Assembly (NCBI GenBank): GCA_947482825.1
Contig: CANKMT010000019.1
Location: 1 to 62,683 of the forward strand
Direction: 5' to 3'
DNA length: 62,683 nucleotides
Origin: Betaproteobacteria bacterium
Lineage (GTDB): Bacteria; Pseudomonadota; Gammaproteobacteria; Burkholderiales; SG8-39
Shown here: positions 34,589-45,138 of the stretch, piece by piece
Layout: every line of letters begins with the position of its first letter
Position numbering within the stretch: the stretch's first letter is position 1
Notes under the pieces: generated by a model
Database searches by the model: none
What the model was told of the DNA's origin: nothing
The model's input: the letters and a program-made list of their open reading frames with translations, nothing else
Position numbers and translations under genes: made by a program

Positions 34589-35469
34589 GCGGCCTCCGGG
34601 AAGAATCGGGTCGCCGCCACCTGGCAGCGCTTGATGAATCGGTGTTCGTGCGGGCCGTAATCCGCCACCGCATTGTGGATCGTGCCGAAATTCTCCCACA
34701 TCAGCACGTCGCCTTTGGTCCAGCTGAAGCGGTAGCGGTATTCGGGCCGCACCTGGTGCTCGAACAGGAAGGCGAGGATCTCGTCGCCCTCCTTTTCGGG
34801 CAGCTCGTTGATGCGCATCGAGTAGCCTGGATTCGCATAGAGCACCTTGCGGCCGTTGATCGGGTGGGTGAGGAATACCGGGTGCGAAACCGGCGGCTTG
34901 GCTTTGCGCTGCGCCTCGGTGAGCGGCGCTCGCGCGCTGCCTTTCTCGCGGCGCATCATCTCCCAGAACTTGTTGAAGTCGTGCAGCACCGTCTTGCCTT
35001 CGAGCCTCCTCTTGAGGTCTTCCGGCAAGCCGTCGTAGGCGGCGGTCATGCTGCTGAACTCCGTCGCGCCGAGAGGTCTTCCGTCCCGGTGCGGGATCTC
35101 GATGCCGTACAGCACGTTCGCGAACGCGATCGTCTTGCTGTAGGACATGTCGGTATGCCACCCCTGCCCGGCATCGGCCAGGCCCGTGGGCCGGCCGTCC
35201 TTGACGATGTTGGAAAGGATCATGACTTCCGGCATTCCGGGTTCCTGGAACGCGTTGGCCACGTTGATCTCGAGCTCGCCGAAGCGGGCGCTGAAATTGC
35301 GCAGGTCCGCGGTGGTGAGCGACTGGTCCGGAAAACGCAGCACGCTGTAGGCGCCGAGCGCGCGCAGCACGGTGTCGACTTCGGCTTCGGCAATCGGCGC
35401 GGCGAGATCGAGGCCTTTGACGGTGGCCCCGAGCGCCTCGCCACTGGGGATGATTTCTGGGACTGGCAA
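34585..35469 (-). CDS. TauD/TfdA-type 2-oxoglutarate-dependent dioxygenase
   Basis: A 294-residue dioxygenase. The iron triad is H105-x-D107 (GWHTDMSY) and H265 (FGTIHNA), with an arginine after it in HRFIKRCQV. The N-terminal GATVKGLDLAAPI and the SHPVFLTHPINGRKVLYAN stretch are typical of the TauD/TfdA group. It is embedded in an operon of transport receptors, 3 bp after one Bug gene and overlapping the next, with an FAH-type hydrolase at the end. This suggests uptake, oxidative attack and hydrolysis of one organic acid. It is only distantly similar to the dioxygenase at 4800. Confidence 0.9.
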   Translation of the reverse strand: MPVPEIIPSGEALGATVKGLDLAAPIAEAEVDTVLRALGAYSVLRFPDQSLTTADLRNFSARFGELEINVANAFQEPGMPEVMILSNIVKDGRPTGLADAGQGWHTDMSYSKTIAFANVLYGIEIPHRDGRPLGATEFSSMTAAYDGLPEDLKRRLEGKTVLHDFNKFWEMMRREKGSARAPLTEAQRKAKPPVSHPVFLTHPINGRKVLYANPGYSMRINELPEKEGDEILAFLFEHQVRPEYRYRFSWTKGDVLMWENFGTIHNAVADYGPHEHRFIKRCQVAATRFFPEAA

Positions 35470-35472
35470 GCG

Positions 35473-36447
35473 TTACTCCGGTTTCACTCCGAGGTTCTCG
35501 AGAAGCCCCTTGTAGAACCGGGAATGCTCCGCGATTTCCTTCTCGAGCTGTTGGCGATCCTTGTAATCATAGGGGATCTCGAGGTTGGCGAGGGCCTTCT
35601 GGAACTCGGGGGCTTCGACCGCCCTGCGCACGGCCTCGCCCAGGCGGACCGAAACCGCCGGGGGCAGACCCTTGGGCGCAACCACGAGGTAGCCGAGTGC
35701 AGGCGCGTCCTGGCAACCGATCTCCTTGAGCGTCGGCACCGCGGGATAGGCCGGGTCGCGCTGCTCGGCGTTGAAGAGCGCCAGCATTCGCATTCGTCCC
35801 TGCCTGACGAACTGCATGTGCTGGCCGGCGCCGGCGGTGAAATCGACGTGCTTGCCGATCAGCAGGGCATTGGCCTCCGCACCGCCCTTGGTGGCGACAT
35901 GCCTGAACTCGAGGCCCTTGCACTGCCTGAGCACTTCGGTTCCCAGTTGCTGCTGGGTGTGCTGGCCCGGCGAACTGTAGGACAGCCCCGGGTTGGCCTT
36001 TGCATGGGTGATGAAATCCTCGACGGTCTTGTAGGGCGAATCGGCGAGCACGGTCAGGGCGCCGATGTAGCGGGCGTACTGAGCGATCAGGGTGAAATCT
36101 TTCAGCGGGTCGTAGGGCGGCTTGGTGATGTGGGGCCGCACAGAGATTACGCCGGTGGACACGACGCCGAGCGTGTACCCGTCGGGCGCGGCCCGCGCCA
36201 CCATACCTGCGGCGACCCCGGCTGCGGCCCCGGGCTTGTTTTCCATCGTGACCGGGACCCCGAGCAGCTTGTTGAGCCCCTCGCCCAGCGCCCGCGCGCT
36301 CAGGTCGGTGCTGGCGCCGGCCGCATACCCGATGTAGATGGTGATGTGCTTGGTCGGGAACGCCTGTCCGTGGGCGAGGGGCGGCAGCAGGAAGGCGAGC
36401 GCAAGGACGCGCGCGATAGTGTGCCGGCGGACAGGTTCAGTTTTCAC
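35473..36447 (-). CDS. Bug/TctC-family periplasmic substrate-binding protein
   Basis: A 324-residue Bug receptor, starting at a GTG (36445-36447) inside the end of the TRAP permease gene (11-bp overlap). The signal peptide VLALAFLLPPLAHGQ follows a positively charged start. Signatures are recognisable but diverged: YIGYAAGASTDLSARAL and RAAPDGYTLGVVSTG; the second loop reads VATKGGAEANALLIGKHV. The divergence from the other Bug proteins here suggests a different ligand. Confidence 0.88.
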   Translation of the reverse strand: MKTEPVRRHTIARVLALAFLLPPLAHGQAFPTKHITIYIGYAAGASTDLSARALGEGLNKLLGVPVTMENKPGAAAGVAAGMVARAAPDGYTLGVVSTGVISVRPHITKPPYDPLKDFTLIAQYARYIGALTVLADSPYKTVEDFITHAKANPGLSYSSPGQHTQQQLGTEVLRQCKGLEFRHVATKGGAEANALLIGKHVDFTAGAGQHMQFVRQGRMRMLALFNAEQRDPAYPAVPTLKEIGCQDAPALGYLVVAPKGLPPAVSVRLGEAVRRAVEAPEFQKALANLEIPYDYKDRQQLEKEIAEHSRFYKGLLENLGVKPE

Positions 36448-38479
36448 GCGGTCTCCTCGACAGCCAGGACGCTGCGGCCAGCGTAGGCGCCAGGAGCGCC
36501 AGCGCAAGCCATGCCATCTGCCATTGTGACAGCGGCATGATCCCGCCGCCCGGCGCGGCCAGCGCGAATCCGCCAAGGATCAGCAACAAGCGCAACGGCC
36601 ATTCCATTTTCCCCGCGCCTCTCAGGTCGCCGATCATGAGCTGGTAGCCCTGCAGGCCGCCGCAGATGAACACCGAGCCCAGTGCGGCGCACAGCGTGAC
36701 GTAGAGCGTTTCGGTCCACGGCCCCTGCATCACGAAGGCCGGATTCAGCACGAAGAAGAACGGGATGAAATAGATGATGCTGCCCACCCGCATCGATGCC
36801 CAGCCCGTCTGCATCGGCGGCGCCCCGGCGATGCCGGCCGCGGCGAACGACGCAATCGCCACCGGCGGCGTGATCGACGAGAGCATGCCCCAGTAGAACA
36901 CGAACATGTGGACTGCCATCTTGTTCAGGCCCGCCTTCTCGAGCGCCGGACCGACCAGGATCGCGAGGAAGATGTAGCACGCCGTGGTCGTGAGCCCCAG
37001 GCCGAGCACGAGGCTCGTGAGCGCGGTCATGGCCAGCAGCAACAGCACGTTGTCGCCCGCGATCGCAAGCAGGTCGTTGGCGAGGCTCGAGATCACGCCG
37101 GTCACCGAGAAAGCGCCGATCAAAAGGCCGCACCCAGCGAGGATGCCGATCAACTCGGCGAAGGTCTTGCCGTTGAGTTCGAGGAACTTCCACAATGTCT
37201 CGAGCGTCCATCGCTCGCGGTTGAAGAGCTGGTTCAGGATCAGCAGCAGCACCGTGGCGTAGAACGGCGCATGGCTCTCGCGCTTCATGACGAGCAGCAT
37301 GAAGATCAGCAGCACCACGACAAACCCGTAGTACCAGCCTTCCTTGATCGTGGCCCAGAGCTTCGGGAGCTCGGAGCGCGGCAGACCTTTCAGGCCGTGT
37401 CGCGCCGCATACGCGTCCACCTGCAGGAACAGGCCGAAGTAGTAGAGCGCCGCCGGGATCGTCGCGGCCAGCGCGACCTGCCCGTAGCTCACGCCGAGGA
37501 ACTGCGCCATCACGAACGCGGTCGCCCCCATCACCGGCGGCGCGAGCACCGCCCCGGTCGAGGCGCATGCCTCGATCGCGCCGGCGTACACGGAGGTGAA
37601 ACCGGTGCGCTTCATGACGGGAATCGTCATCGACCCGGCGGCCAGCACGTTGCTGATGATGCTGCCCGACATCATGCCCAGAAGCGCGCTGGCGAAGATG
37701 CAGACCTTGGCCGCGCCGCCCCGGAATGTTCCGCACAATGCGAACGAAACGTTGATGAAGAATTTTCCCGCGCCAGTCATCATCAGCGCGGTGCCGAATA
37801 CCAGGAACCCGATCACCGTCTCGGCAAACGCCTGGATCGGGATGCCGAGCAGGCTCTCCGACGACAGCATGTGGTACGCGCTGGTCTGCGCGGGGGTTGA
37901 TTCGGTTCCCTTGAGCGGTCCCAGCCAGCTGGAGTCGGCAAACATCGGGTAGAACGTGAACGGCAGCACCGACAGCACGAGGCCCCAGCCGCCGGTGCGG
38001 CGCAGGCCCTCCATCAGCAGCGCCCACATCACGTAACCGGCGATCACAATCTGTTGCGGCGCCCCGCCGAACTCCCAGCCCAGTTCCGCCGCCTTGCGGA
38101 TATTGACCAGGAACAGGAGCGTGGTAAGCACCGTGATCACGAACAGCGCCGCGTCCACCCAGTCCACGCGGTCCAGGCGGGCGTCCGCGGTCCCCGGAAA
38201 GATCACGAACACGAACGGGAACATCACCAGCACCAGGCCGTAGTAGTACTCGGTGTTCAGGGGCGTGAAGCCGATGAAGAACCGGAACACGAACTGCTGG
38301 TTGACGCACAGGAAGATCGTCAGCGCGGCCGCGCCGATCAGCAGCCAGCGCCAGGCGCCCTGCAGCGATCGAACCCGGATGATCTCGGCCTCGACCGGCC
38401 CGGCCAGGGCGGCGTGCGGGTCGATCGTTCCCAGGGGTAGCGGCGCGCCACTGGCGGGCGCGCGCGCGTCGGATGCCAT
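36437..38479 (-). CDS. Fused TRAP transporter permease (DctQ-DctM fusion, TAXI type)
   Basis: A 680-residue membrane protein in which the small (about residues 40-210) and large TRAP subunits are joined, as in systems that use TAXI receptors. DctM-like stretches include AALLGMMSGSIISNVLAAGSMTIP, GAVLAPPVMGATAFVMAQFLG, GLGLTTTACYIFLAIL and ITPPVAIASFAAAGIAG. It is preceded by its TAXI receptor (4-bp gap) and followed by a Bug gene with overlap. Imports an organic acid, identity unknown. Confidence 0.92.
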   Translation of the reverse strand: MASDARAPASGAPLPLGTIDPHAALAGPVEAEIIRVRSLQGAWRWLLIGAAALTIFLCVNQQFVFRFFIGFTPLNTEYYYGLVLVMFPFVFVIFPGTADARLDRVDWVDAALFVITVLTTLLFLVNIRKAAELGWEFGGAPQQIVIAGYVMWALLMEGLRRTGGWGLVLSVLPFTFYPMFADSSWLGPLKGTESTPAQTSAYHMLSSESLLGIPIQAFAETVIGFLVFGTALMMTGAGKFFINVSFALCGTFRGGAAKVCIFASALLGMMSGSIISNVLAAGSMTIPVMKRTGFTSVYAGAIEACASTGAVLAPPVMGATAFVMAQFLGVSYGQVALAATIPAALYYFGLFLQVDAYAARHGLKGLPRSELPKLWATIKEGWYYGFVVVLLIFMLLVMKRESHAPFYATVLLLILNQLFNRERWTLETLWKFLELNGKTFAELIGILAGCGLLIGAFSVTGVISSLANDLLAIAGDNVLLLLAMTALTSLVLGLGLTTTACYIFLAILVGPALEKAGLNKMAVHMFVFYWGMLSSITPPVAIASFAAAGIAGAPPMQTGWASMRVGSIIYFIPFFFVLNPAFVMQGPWTETLYVTLCAALGSVFICGGLQGYQLMIGDLRGAGKMEWPLRLLLILGGFALAAPGGGIMPLSQWQMAWLALALLAPTLAAASWLSRRPREN

Positions 38480-38483
38480 TCGG

Positions 38484-39644
38484 CTACTCGAAAATCACTT
38501 CCATGCCGGCTTTCCGGAGCGCAGCCGCGCGCACCGTCTGCCAGGCCTTGTAGAACGCGTCCTTGTCCTCCGGCGGGTTCGCCTTGACCAGGCCGGTCCA
38601 GGCCGCCTCGAGCACGCCCTGGCGCTTGACCAGCGCAGCTTGGTTCGCCTCGTGCTCGGCCTTCCACACGCCTGCCTCCTTGAAAGCCCTGACCGCGCCA
38701 TCGTGGTGGGGAAGCGCCCACTTCAGCAGCTGGCGCTTGAGTTCGAGCCCGGCCGCGCCCGGCGTGGCGTCTTTGTAGGCGTCGTAGTTCACGATCATCG
38801 ACTTGGCCATCGCATAGACCAGGTCGGCCGGCTGCGAAGCATAAGTAGAGAAGATGGGGTACGGGTAGTTCGGCAACTCGACGGGCTTTTCCTTGCTGAT
38901 GCCGACGCCGCACGTCGCGGTGTGCGGCGCGTAGTAGGGACTGATCTTCTGAATGCGCGCCCAGCCCGCCTTGTCGGCGGCCGGCGTCGGCGGGAACAAG
39001 AGTCCGCGCGGCGAGGTCTCGACCTCCTTGACCTGTGCGGTAATCGTCGAGGCGATCGCAGCATCCGCCTCGTTGTTCACGAGTCCCTTCCACATCGCCC
39101 CGAAGCTGGAAAACTCGACCAGCTTTACGTCGGCTTTCGTCAGGCCGCCGAACGCGATGATCGCGAGGGCGTTCTGGTTGAGCGCGGGCGACCCGACCAC
39201 CATGCCTATGCGCTTGCCCTTGAGGTCCTTGATCTGCTTGACGCCGGTGTCCCTGGCAACGCCCAGGCCGATCGCGTTGCAGTCGTTCGCGGCGAGGATC
39301 AGCCGGAGCGCCTGCGGCCCCCATTCCTTGACCCCGAACTCGAACATGCCTTCCTGACCGAAGTACACGCCCACGCCCATATAGGAGGCCTGCGCCCGCC
39401 CGCCCTTGAGCGGCGCGAGCCGCGCGACGTCGTTTCCGGCGGGCAGCACGCGCACGTCGGTGCCGTGCTTGTCCTTGTACATCTTGCCTACCGCGACCGC
39501 GATGTTGAACCCGGACGAGCCGGTGTCGTACGCGGTGAACGTCAGCGTTTTAGGCAGCGTGATGTTTTGAGCGGTGGCCGGAGCCGCAAGAAACGCCGCG
39601 GAAACCGCGGCAGCTATGAGTGATGCAAGGCGCAACTGTCCCAT
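38484..39644 (-). CDS. TAXI-family TRAP transporter solute receptor
   Basis: A 386-residue periplasmic receptor. Signal peptide at residues 1-25 (ending AAPATAQ). The TAXI-type N-terminus FTAYDTGSSGFNIAVAVGKMYKDKHGTDVRVLPAG, the KDLKGKRIGMVVGSPALNQNALAII region and DAAIAS are characteristic. It is about 60 residues longer than minimal TAXI proteins. First gene of the operon TAXI, permease, Bug, TauD, Bug, FAH. The 124 bp upstream hold no feature I can name. Confidence 0.88.
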   Translation of the reverse strand: MGQLRLASLIAAAVSAAFLAAPATAQNITLPKTLTFTAYDTGSSGFNIAVAVGKMYKDKHGTDVRVLPAGNDVARLAPLKGGRAQASYMGVGVYFGQEGMFEFGVKEWGPQALRLILAANDCNAIGLGVARDTGVKQIKDLKGKRIGMVVGSPALNQNALAIIAFGGLTKADVKLVEFSSFGAMWKGLVNNEADAAIASTITAQVKEVETSPRGLLFPPTPAADKAGWARIQKISPYYAPHTATCGVGISKEKPVELPNYPYPIFSTYASQPADLVYAMAKSMIVNYDAYKDATPGAAGLELKRQLLKWALPHHDGAVRAFKEAGVWKAEHEANQAALVKRQGVLEAAWTGLVKANPPEDKDAFYKAWQTVRAAALRKAGMEVIFE

Positions 39645-39768
39645 GGTCCCTCCTCCTCTTATAGTGTTTTCCTTCCTCCGCTTGTCAAGGTACCGCAGGC
39701 GGAGGGGCGGGTCGAGGAACGCGCACTTGTGCAGCACCGCAATTGCAAAGCGCCGGGCCGAAACCGGG

Positions 39769-40518
39769 TCAGGGCACGAAGTCCGGAAAGATCCTCGGAA
39801 GCATGAATTCGGGCATCTGGAATTGCGCGAAGCATTGCCCGGTGATGTTGTGCGGGTGCCGCAAATGCAGGCACAGACCGCGCGTGTCATGGGTGCCGGC
39901 CAGCTTGAAACTCTCTGCCGCTTTGAGGGCGAACAGGCCGTCCTCGTTCCAGTCCTGGTCGGAAAAGGGCGCCGCCTGCCAGACCTTCTTGCGGTAGGCC
40001 CAGCCTGCGGCGTAGCCAAGGTGGTTGTCCGCAAGGGGTCCGTTGTTCGCCGCAGACAGGATGATCGGGTTCACGCCCTCGTTATTGCACACGTAGTGCA
40101 GGCCTACCTTGACCTCGAGGTCCCAGTAGCCGAAGAAACGGTGGCGGGCATCGTAGATGAACCAGCCACGCAGGTTCAGCAGGTCGACCTCCTTGGCGAC
40201 GAGTTCCCCGACCATGGCCTCCACGTAGCCGGGCGCATAGAAATCGTCGTCGTCGAAATGCAGGATCACCTCGCCGCGGGCGCGCTCGATCAGGCGGTTG
40301 CGCTTCGCGCCGACGGACAGCGGGCTGCTGGAATGCTCGTAGCGGATCGCCGGGTCGGTGAGCGGGCCGAGCACCGCCGAGGGCGCGGGACTGTCGTCGA
40401 GCACCAGCCACTCGATCGAAGGGTAGGTCTGCCATTTGACGTAGCGCAGGACGCGCTCGTGGAACGCTTCCCGGTTGTAGGTCGGCGTGACGATGCTGAC
40501 CAACGGCCGCGCGGTCAT
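39769..40518 (-). CDS. Family 2 glycosyltransferase
   Basis: A 249-residue cytoplasmic GT-A enzyme: VSIVTPTYNREAFHERVLRYV at the N-terminus, the nucleotide-sugar motif region LVLDDS and the metal-binding DDDD in HFDDDDFYAPGYVEAM. The start ATG overlaps the stop of the Sir2 gene (ATGA). Acceptor and sugar unknown. The pairing with a deacylase is unusual; a surface or protein glycan role cannot be separated from sequence alone. Confidence 0.88.
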   Translation of the reverse strand: MTARPLVSIVTPTYNREAFHERVLRYVKWQTYPSIEWLVLDDSPAPSAVLGPLTDPAIRYEHSSSPLSVGAKRNRLIERARGEVILHFDDDDFYAPGYVEAMVGELVAKEVDLLNLRGWFIYDARHRFFGYWDLEVKVGLHYVCNNEGVNPIILSAANNGPLADNHLGYAAGWAYRKKVWQAAPFSDQDWNEDGLFALKAAESFKLAGTHDTRGLCLHLRHPHNITGQCFAQFQMPEFMLPRIFPDFVP

Positions 40519-41270
40519 CGAGAGCCGATCATGGCCGGCAACGCCTTGCCGATCGGTTCGCGCAGCACTGCGTCGGCAAGGCGATCGAATTGTGTCTCGT
40601 CTGCGTTCACGATCACGACGCGCGCGCCGGCCGACTTGGCGGCGGGGACGACGCCCGCCACCGGGTAGACCTGCAGCGTGGAGCCCACCGCCAGAAACAG
40701 GTCGGCTTCGAGTGCCGCAGCCATCGCGCGCTCCATCACGCCGGGGGCCAGGCCCTCGCCGAAAAGGATGGTGGCGCTCTTGAGGATGCCGCCGCACTCA
40801 GCGCAGGCCGGGTCCGGTTCGCCCGAGCGCACGCGATCGAGCGTCGGCAGCATCGGCCCGCGCCAGCCGCAATCCCAGCACAGCACCGAGTGCATCGTGC
40901 CGTGCACTTCGATTACGCGCTCAGTCGACGAGCCCGCCCTCTGGTGCAGGCCGTCGATGTTCTGCGTGATCAGCGCATGCAGCTTGCCGCGCCGCTCCAG
41001 CTCGACGATCGCCTCGTGCCCCGGGTTCGGCTGCGCGGTCCACGCCGGGTTGGACAGGCGCTTCTGCCAGGCTTTCCTGCGCACGTCGGGGTCGGCGACG
41101 TAGTAGCGGATGTCCGAGAGCTTCTCGGCTTCGGGGTCGCGCGTCCAAAGGCCGTTGGGGCCGCGGAAATCCGGGATCCCCGATTCGGTGGAGATCCCGG
41201 CGCCGGTGAGGACGACGATGCGTTTGGCGGCGGCGACCCAGCCGCGGACTTCGTCGATGCGAGCGCTCAT
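40515..41270 (-). CDS. Sir2-family NAD-dependent protein deacylase
   Basis: A 251-residue sirtuin. NAD-binding GAGIS (23-27) and TQNID (102-106), catalytic H123 (EVHG), and a zinc site of C131, C134, C156 and C159. It removes acyl groups from lysines and commonly controls acyl-CoA synthetases. Two such ligases lie in this window (42444-43982 and 52554-54317). It lacks the AxxY...RxxR signature I associate with the desuccinylase class; deacetylase activity is more likely. A 20-bp palindrome lies 23 bp upstream. Confidence 0.92.
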   Translation of the reverse strand: MSARIDEVRGWVAAAKRIVVLTGAGISTESGIPDFRGPNGLWTRDPEAEKLSDIRYYVADPDVRRKAWQKRLSNPAWTAQPNPGHEAIVELERRGKLHALITQNIDGLHQRAGSSTERVIEVHGTMHSVLCWDCGWRGPMLPTLDRVRSGEPDPACAECGGILKSATILFGEGLAPGVMERAMAAALEADLFLAVGSTLQVYPVAGVVPAAKSAGARVVIVNADETQFDRLADAVLREPIGKALPAMIGSR

Positions 41271-41293
41271 GGGCACCTGCCGCCCGGCCTTGA

Positions 41294-41313
41294 GTGTACC
41301 GACGTCGATACAC
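41294..41313. promoter_or_regulatory. 20-bp palindrome upstream of the Sir2 gene
   Basis: GTGTACCGACGTCGATACAC is a perfect dyad except for one pair (C/A opposite positions 6 and 15). It lies 23 bp upstream of the sir2 start and is a candidate operator or, less likely, a transcription-end hairpin. No regulator gene is adjacent. Confidence 0.5.
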
Positions 41314-41372
41314 CAATTGACCGGAGCGCCAATATCCACAACGTCCTTGTAAATAAATTCTTTGACATTTTC

Positions 41373-42173
41373 CTAGCGTGAAGGCGGCGCGACGTCGGCA
41401 TTGGCGAACCCCCAGCGATCGAACGCGCGCCGCACGCTGCCTGAAGCCTTGGCCGATTCGAGCCACTGGCCGACATAGGCGAGCGACTCCGGCCGGTTCT
41501 TCGGCACCACGATCGCGATGCTGATTTCGCGGAACGAGCCCTCGAGGATGCGCGAACCCGGAACCCGCGGCGACAACGACCGCAGCGTGTCGTGCGTCAA
41601 CGCAAAGGCATCGGCCTGGCCCGAGCGCAGCATCTCGAGCGCCACGTCGACCGACTCCGCAGGCTCGACCTTGGTGCGCTTGAGCGCGACGGCCGTGCTC
41701 CGGATCGTCGTCGTGCCCGCGATGCCGATGACGCGGATGCCGGGCCGGTCCACCTCGGCGATCGTCGTGATGTCCGAACCGGGGCGCACGAGATAGGTGT
41801 TCAATGCGGTGAAATAGATCGGCCCGACGCCGAGCTTGCCCCGGCGCTCGTCGTCCACGGGCATGAACGCCGCGTCCAGCGTGCCGGCCACGAGCGCGTC
41901 GGTGAGCACGCCGGTGTTCGGGGCGGCCGTGAACTCGATCGGCCGGCCGACCGCCTGCGCGAGCTCGTTGGCGAGGTCGACCGTCACGCCGCGCAGCTCG
42001 CCGGCCGCGGTCTTCTCGATGAAGAAGGTCGATTGTTCGGGCGCAAACGCGACGCCGAACCGGATCTTGCCGCTGGGGGCGAGCTGGTTCATCGCTTCGG
42101 AGTCCGGTTGCGGCTGCGTGGGAATGCAAGCCCAGAACACGAAGCAAAGCAGCAGCGCGATTCCACCCGCCAT
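41373..42173 (-). CDS. Family 3 periplasmic amino-acid-type binding protein, probable lipoprotein
   Basis: A 266-residue solute-binding protein. The N-terminus LLLCFVFWACIPT has a possible lipobox with C16. The mature part begins GKIRFGVAFAPEQSTFF and includes RGVTVDLANELAQAVGRPIEF, the family 3 (polar amino acid) signature. No permease or ATPase gene is nearby, so it may be an orphan receptor or sensor. A truncated Bug gene lies 28 bp upstream; the join between the two looks like a deletion scar. Confidence 0.82.
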   Translation of the reverse strand: MAGGIALLLCFVFWACIPTQPQPDSEAMNQLAPSGKIRFGVAFAPEQSTFFIEKTAAGELRGVTVDLANELAQAVGRPIEFTAAPNTGVLTDALVAGTLDAAFMPVDDERRGKLGVGPIYFTALNTYLVRPGSDITTIAEVDRPGIRVIGIAGTTTIRSTAVALKRTKVEPAESVDVALEMLRSGQADAFALTHDTLRSLSPRVPGSRILEGSFREISIAIVVPKNRPESLAYVGQWLESAKASGSVRRAFDRWGFANADVAPPSR

Positions 42174-42201
42174 GGCGAACTCCCATTGGAGTTCGACTCA
42201 A

Positions 42202-42443
42202 TCAAGCCGTGCACCGGAGGCCTTCCGAGCCCACGACGCCCGCAGCGCCCGCGCGGTTTTCCACCACCACGGGCTGGCCCCACTTCGCGCCCAGCTTTTG
42301 GGCCATGAGGCGCGCGAAGACGTCGGTGGCGCCGCCGGGGGTCTGGGGGCCGACGATGCGGACGGGTTTGGCGGGGAACGGTTGTGCGGTTGCGAACGCC
42401 GGTATCAGTGCCTCGATGAGGACGACCCAGAACCGCCTCGGCA

Positions 42444-42447
<4 letters not shown>
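42202..42447 (-). pseudogene. Truncated Bug/TctC receptor gene (N-terminal 75 residues)
   Basis: An 81-residue frame with a Bug-type signal peptide (ending AFATAQ), then FPAKPVRIVGPQTPGGATDVFARLMAQKL and VVVENRAGAAGVVGSE. Where the family continues with APDGYT it instead ends GLRCTA and a stop. About 240 residues are missing. Its start overlaps the stop of the benzoate-CoA ligase gene by 4 bp, so it was once the second gene of that operon. Confidence 0.85.
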
Positions 42448-43982
<1,535 letters not shown>

Positions 43983-44017
43983 TCACTGCCTCCGTTGGGG
44001 AAGTTCTTCCTGCCGCG

Positions 44018-45067
44018 TCAATCGAGCGTGATCTTCGCTTTGCGGATGATATCGCCCAGGCGTTTCTCTTCGCTTGCGCGATACGCGGTGACCTCGGCCG
44101 GGCTGGACCAGATGGCCGTGGCGCCCCGATCGAGAAACGCCTGCTTGAGCGCAGGGCTCTCGAGGGCCTGCTTGGAGAATGTCGAAATCCGCTCGACCAC
44201 CGCGGCGGGGATGCGCGCGGGCCCGATCAACGCCGTCCACGAGTTCACATCGAATCCGGGCAGGAATTCGGCGAGCGCCGGGATGTCGGGCACGATCGGG
44301 CTGCGCGTTGCGCTGGTCACGGCAAAACCCTTCACCTTGCCCGGCTTGTACTGCGCCAGCGCACCCGGAATGTTGTCGAAGATCAGGTGCACCTGGCCAC
44401 CCAGCAGGTCGGCCATCCCGGGCGCGGCGCCCCGATAGGGCACGTGCACGATATCCACCCCCGCGAGCAGTTTGAACAGTTCGCCCGACAAGTGCAGCGT
44501 GGTGCCAAGACCGGCCGAGGCATAGAAATACTTCTTCGGGTTGCGCCGCGCCAGTTCGATCAGCTCGGGCACGGTCGAGGCCGGCAGGCCGAGGTGCCCG
44601 ACAAGGAAATTCGGCAACGACCAGATATGGGTGAGGAACGTAAAGTCCTTGGCCGCGTCGAACGGCAGCTTGCCGGCCTTGAGCGTGGGAGAGATCGCAT
44701 GCGACGCGATGCCGCCCAGGCCGAGCGTGTAGCCGTCGGGCTCCGACTTGGCGACCATTTCAACGCCGATGTCGCCGCCGCCTCCGCCGCGGTTGTCGAC
44801 CACGAATTGCTGGCCGGTGAGGTCACTCATCGCCGCGCAGTACAGGCGCGACAGCGTGTCGGTGGCCCCGCCTGCGGGATACGGGTTGATGTAGCGCACC
44901 GCTTTGTTCGGCCAGGCGGCCTGCGCGCGCGCCGCGCTGCCGAGGATGAAGGGCGCGGCAATCGCGCCGCCGATCAGGCCAAGCGCCCTTCGCCTTCCGC
45001 TTTGCCCTGACTTGCGCTTGTCTCGAGCGCGCCCGGTTGCTGCCGCGGATTTCGGATCTTTGTCCAT
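44018..45067 (-). CDS. Bug/TctC-family receptor with a twin-arginine-like leader
   Basis: A 349-residue Bug receptor. The long leader contains SGRRRALGLIGGAIAAPFILGSAARAQA, which resembles a Tat signal and differs from the Sec leaders of the other Bug proteins here. Signatures: NPYPAGGATDTLSRL, KSEPDGYTLGLGG and VHVPYRGAAPGMADLLGGQV. It precedes benzoate-CoA ligase (35 bp gap), so it may bind benzoate or a related acid; this is inference. I chose the ATG at 45065-45067. Confidence 0.88.
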   Translation of the reverse strand: MDKDPKSAAATGRARDKRKSGQSGRRRALGLIGGAIAAPFILGSAARAQAAWPNKAVRYINPYPAGGATDTLSRLYCAAMSDLTGQQFVVDNRGGGGGDIGVEMVAKSEPDGYTLGLGGIASHAISPTLKAGKLPFDAAKDFTFLTHIWSLPNFLVGHLGLPASTVPELIELARRNPKKYFYASAGLGTTLHLSGELFKLLAGVDIVHVPYRGAAPGMADLLGGQVHLIFDNIPGALAQYKPGKVKGFAVTSATRSPIVPDIPALAEFLPGFDVNSWTALIGPARIPAAVVERISTFSKQALESPALKQAFLDRGATAIWSSPAEVTAYRASEEKRLGDIIRKAKITLD

Positions 45068-45138
45068 GCCGCACCTCCCCCTGGGTAGCCTGCCCTTCAG
45101 GTCGGGCAAATTATGCAGCATCCGCTACCGGCGAGGTC

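Noticed and set aside
34522..36486. A 654-residue open frame on the plus strand
   Set aside because: It is antisense to the TauD-like and two Bug genes, which have clear motifs; this frame has none.
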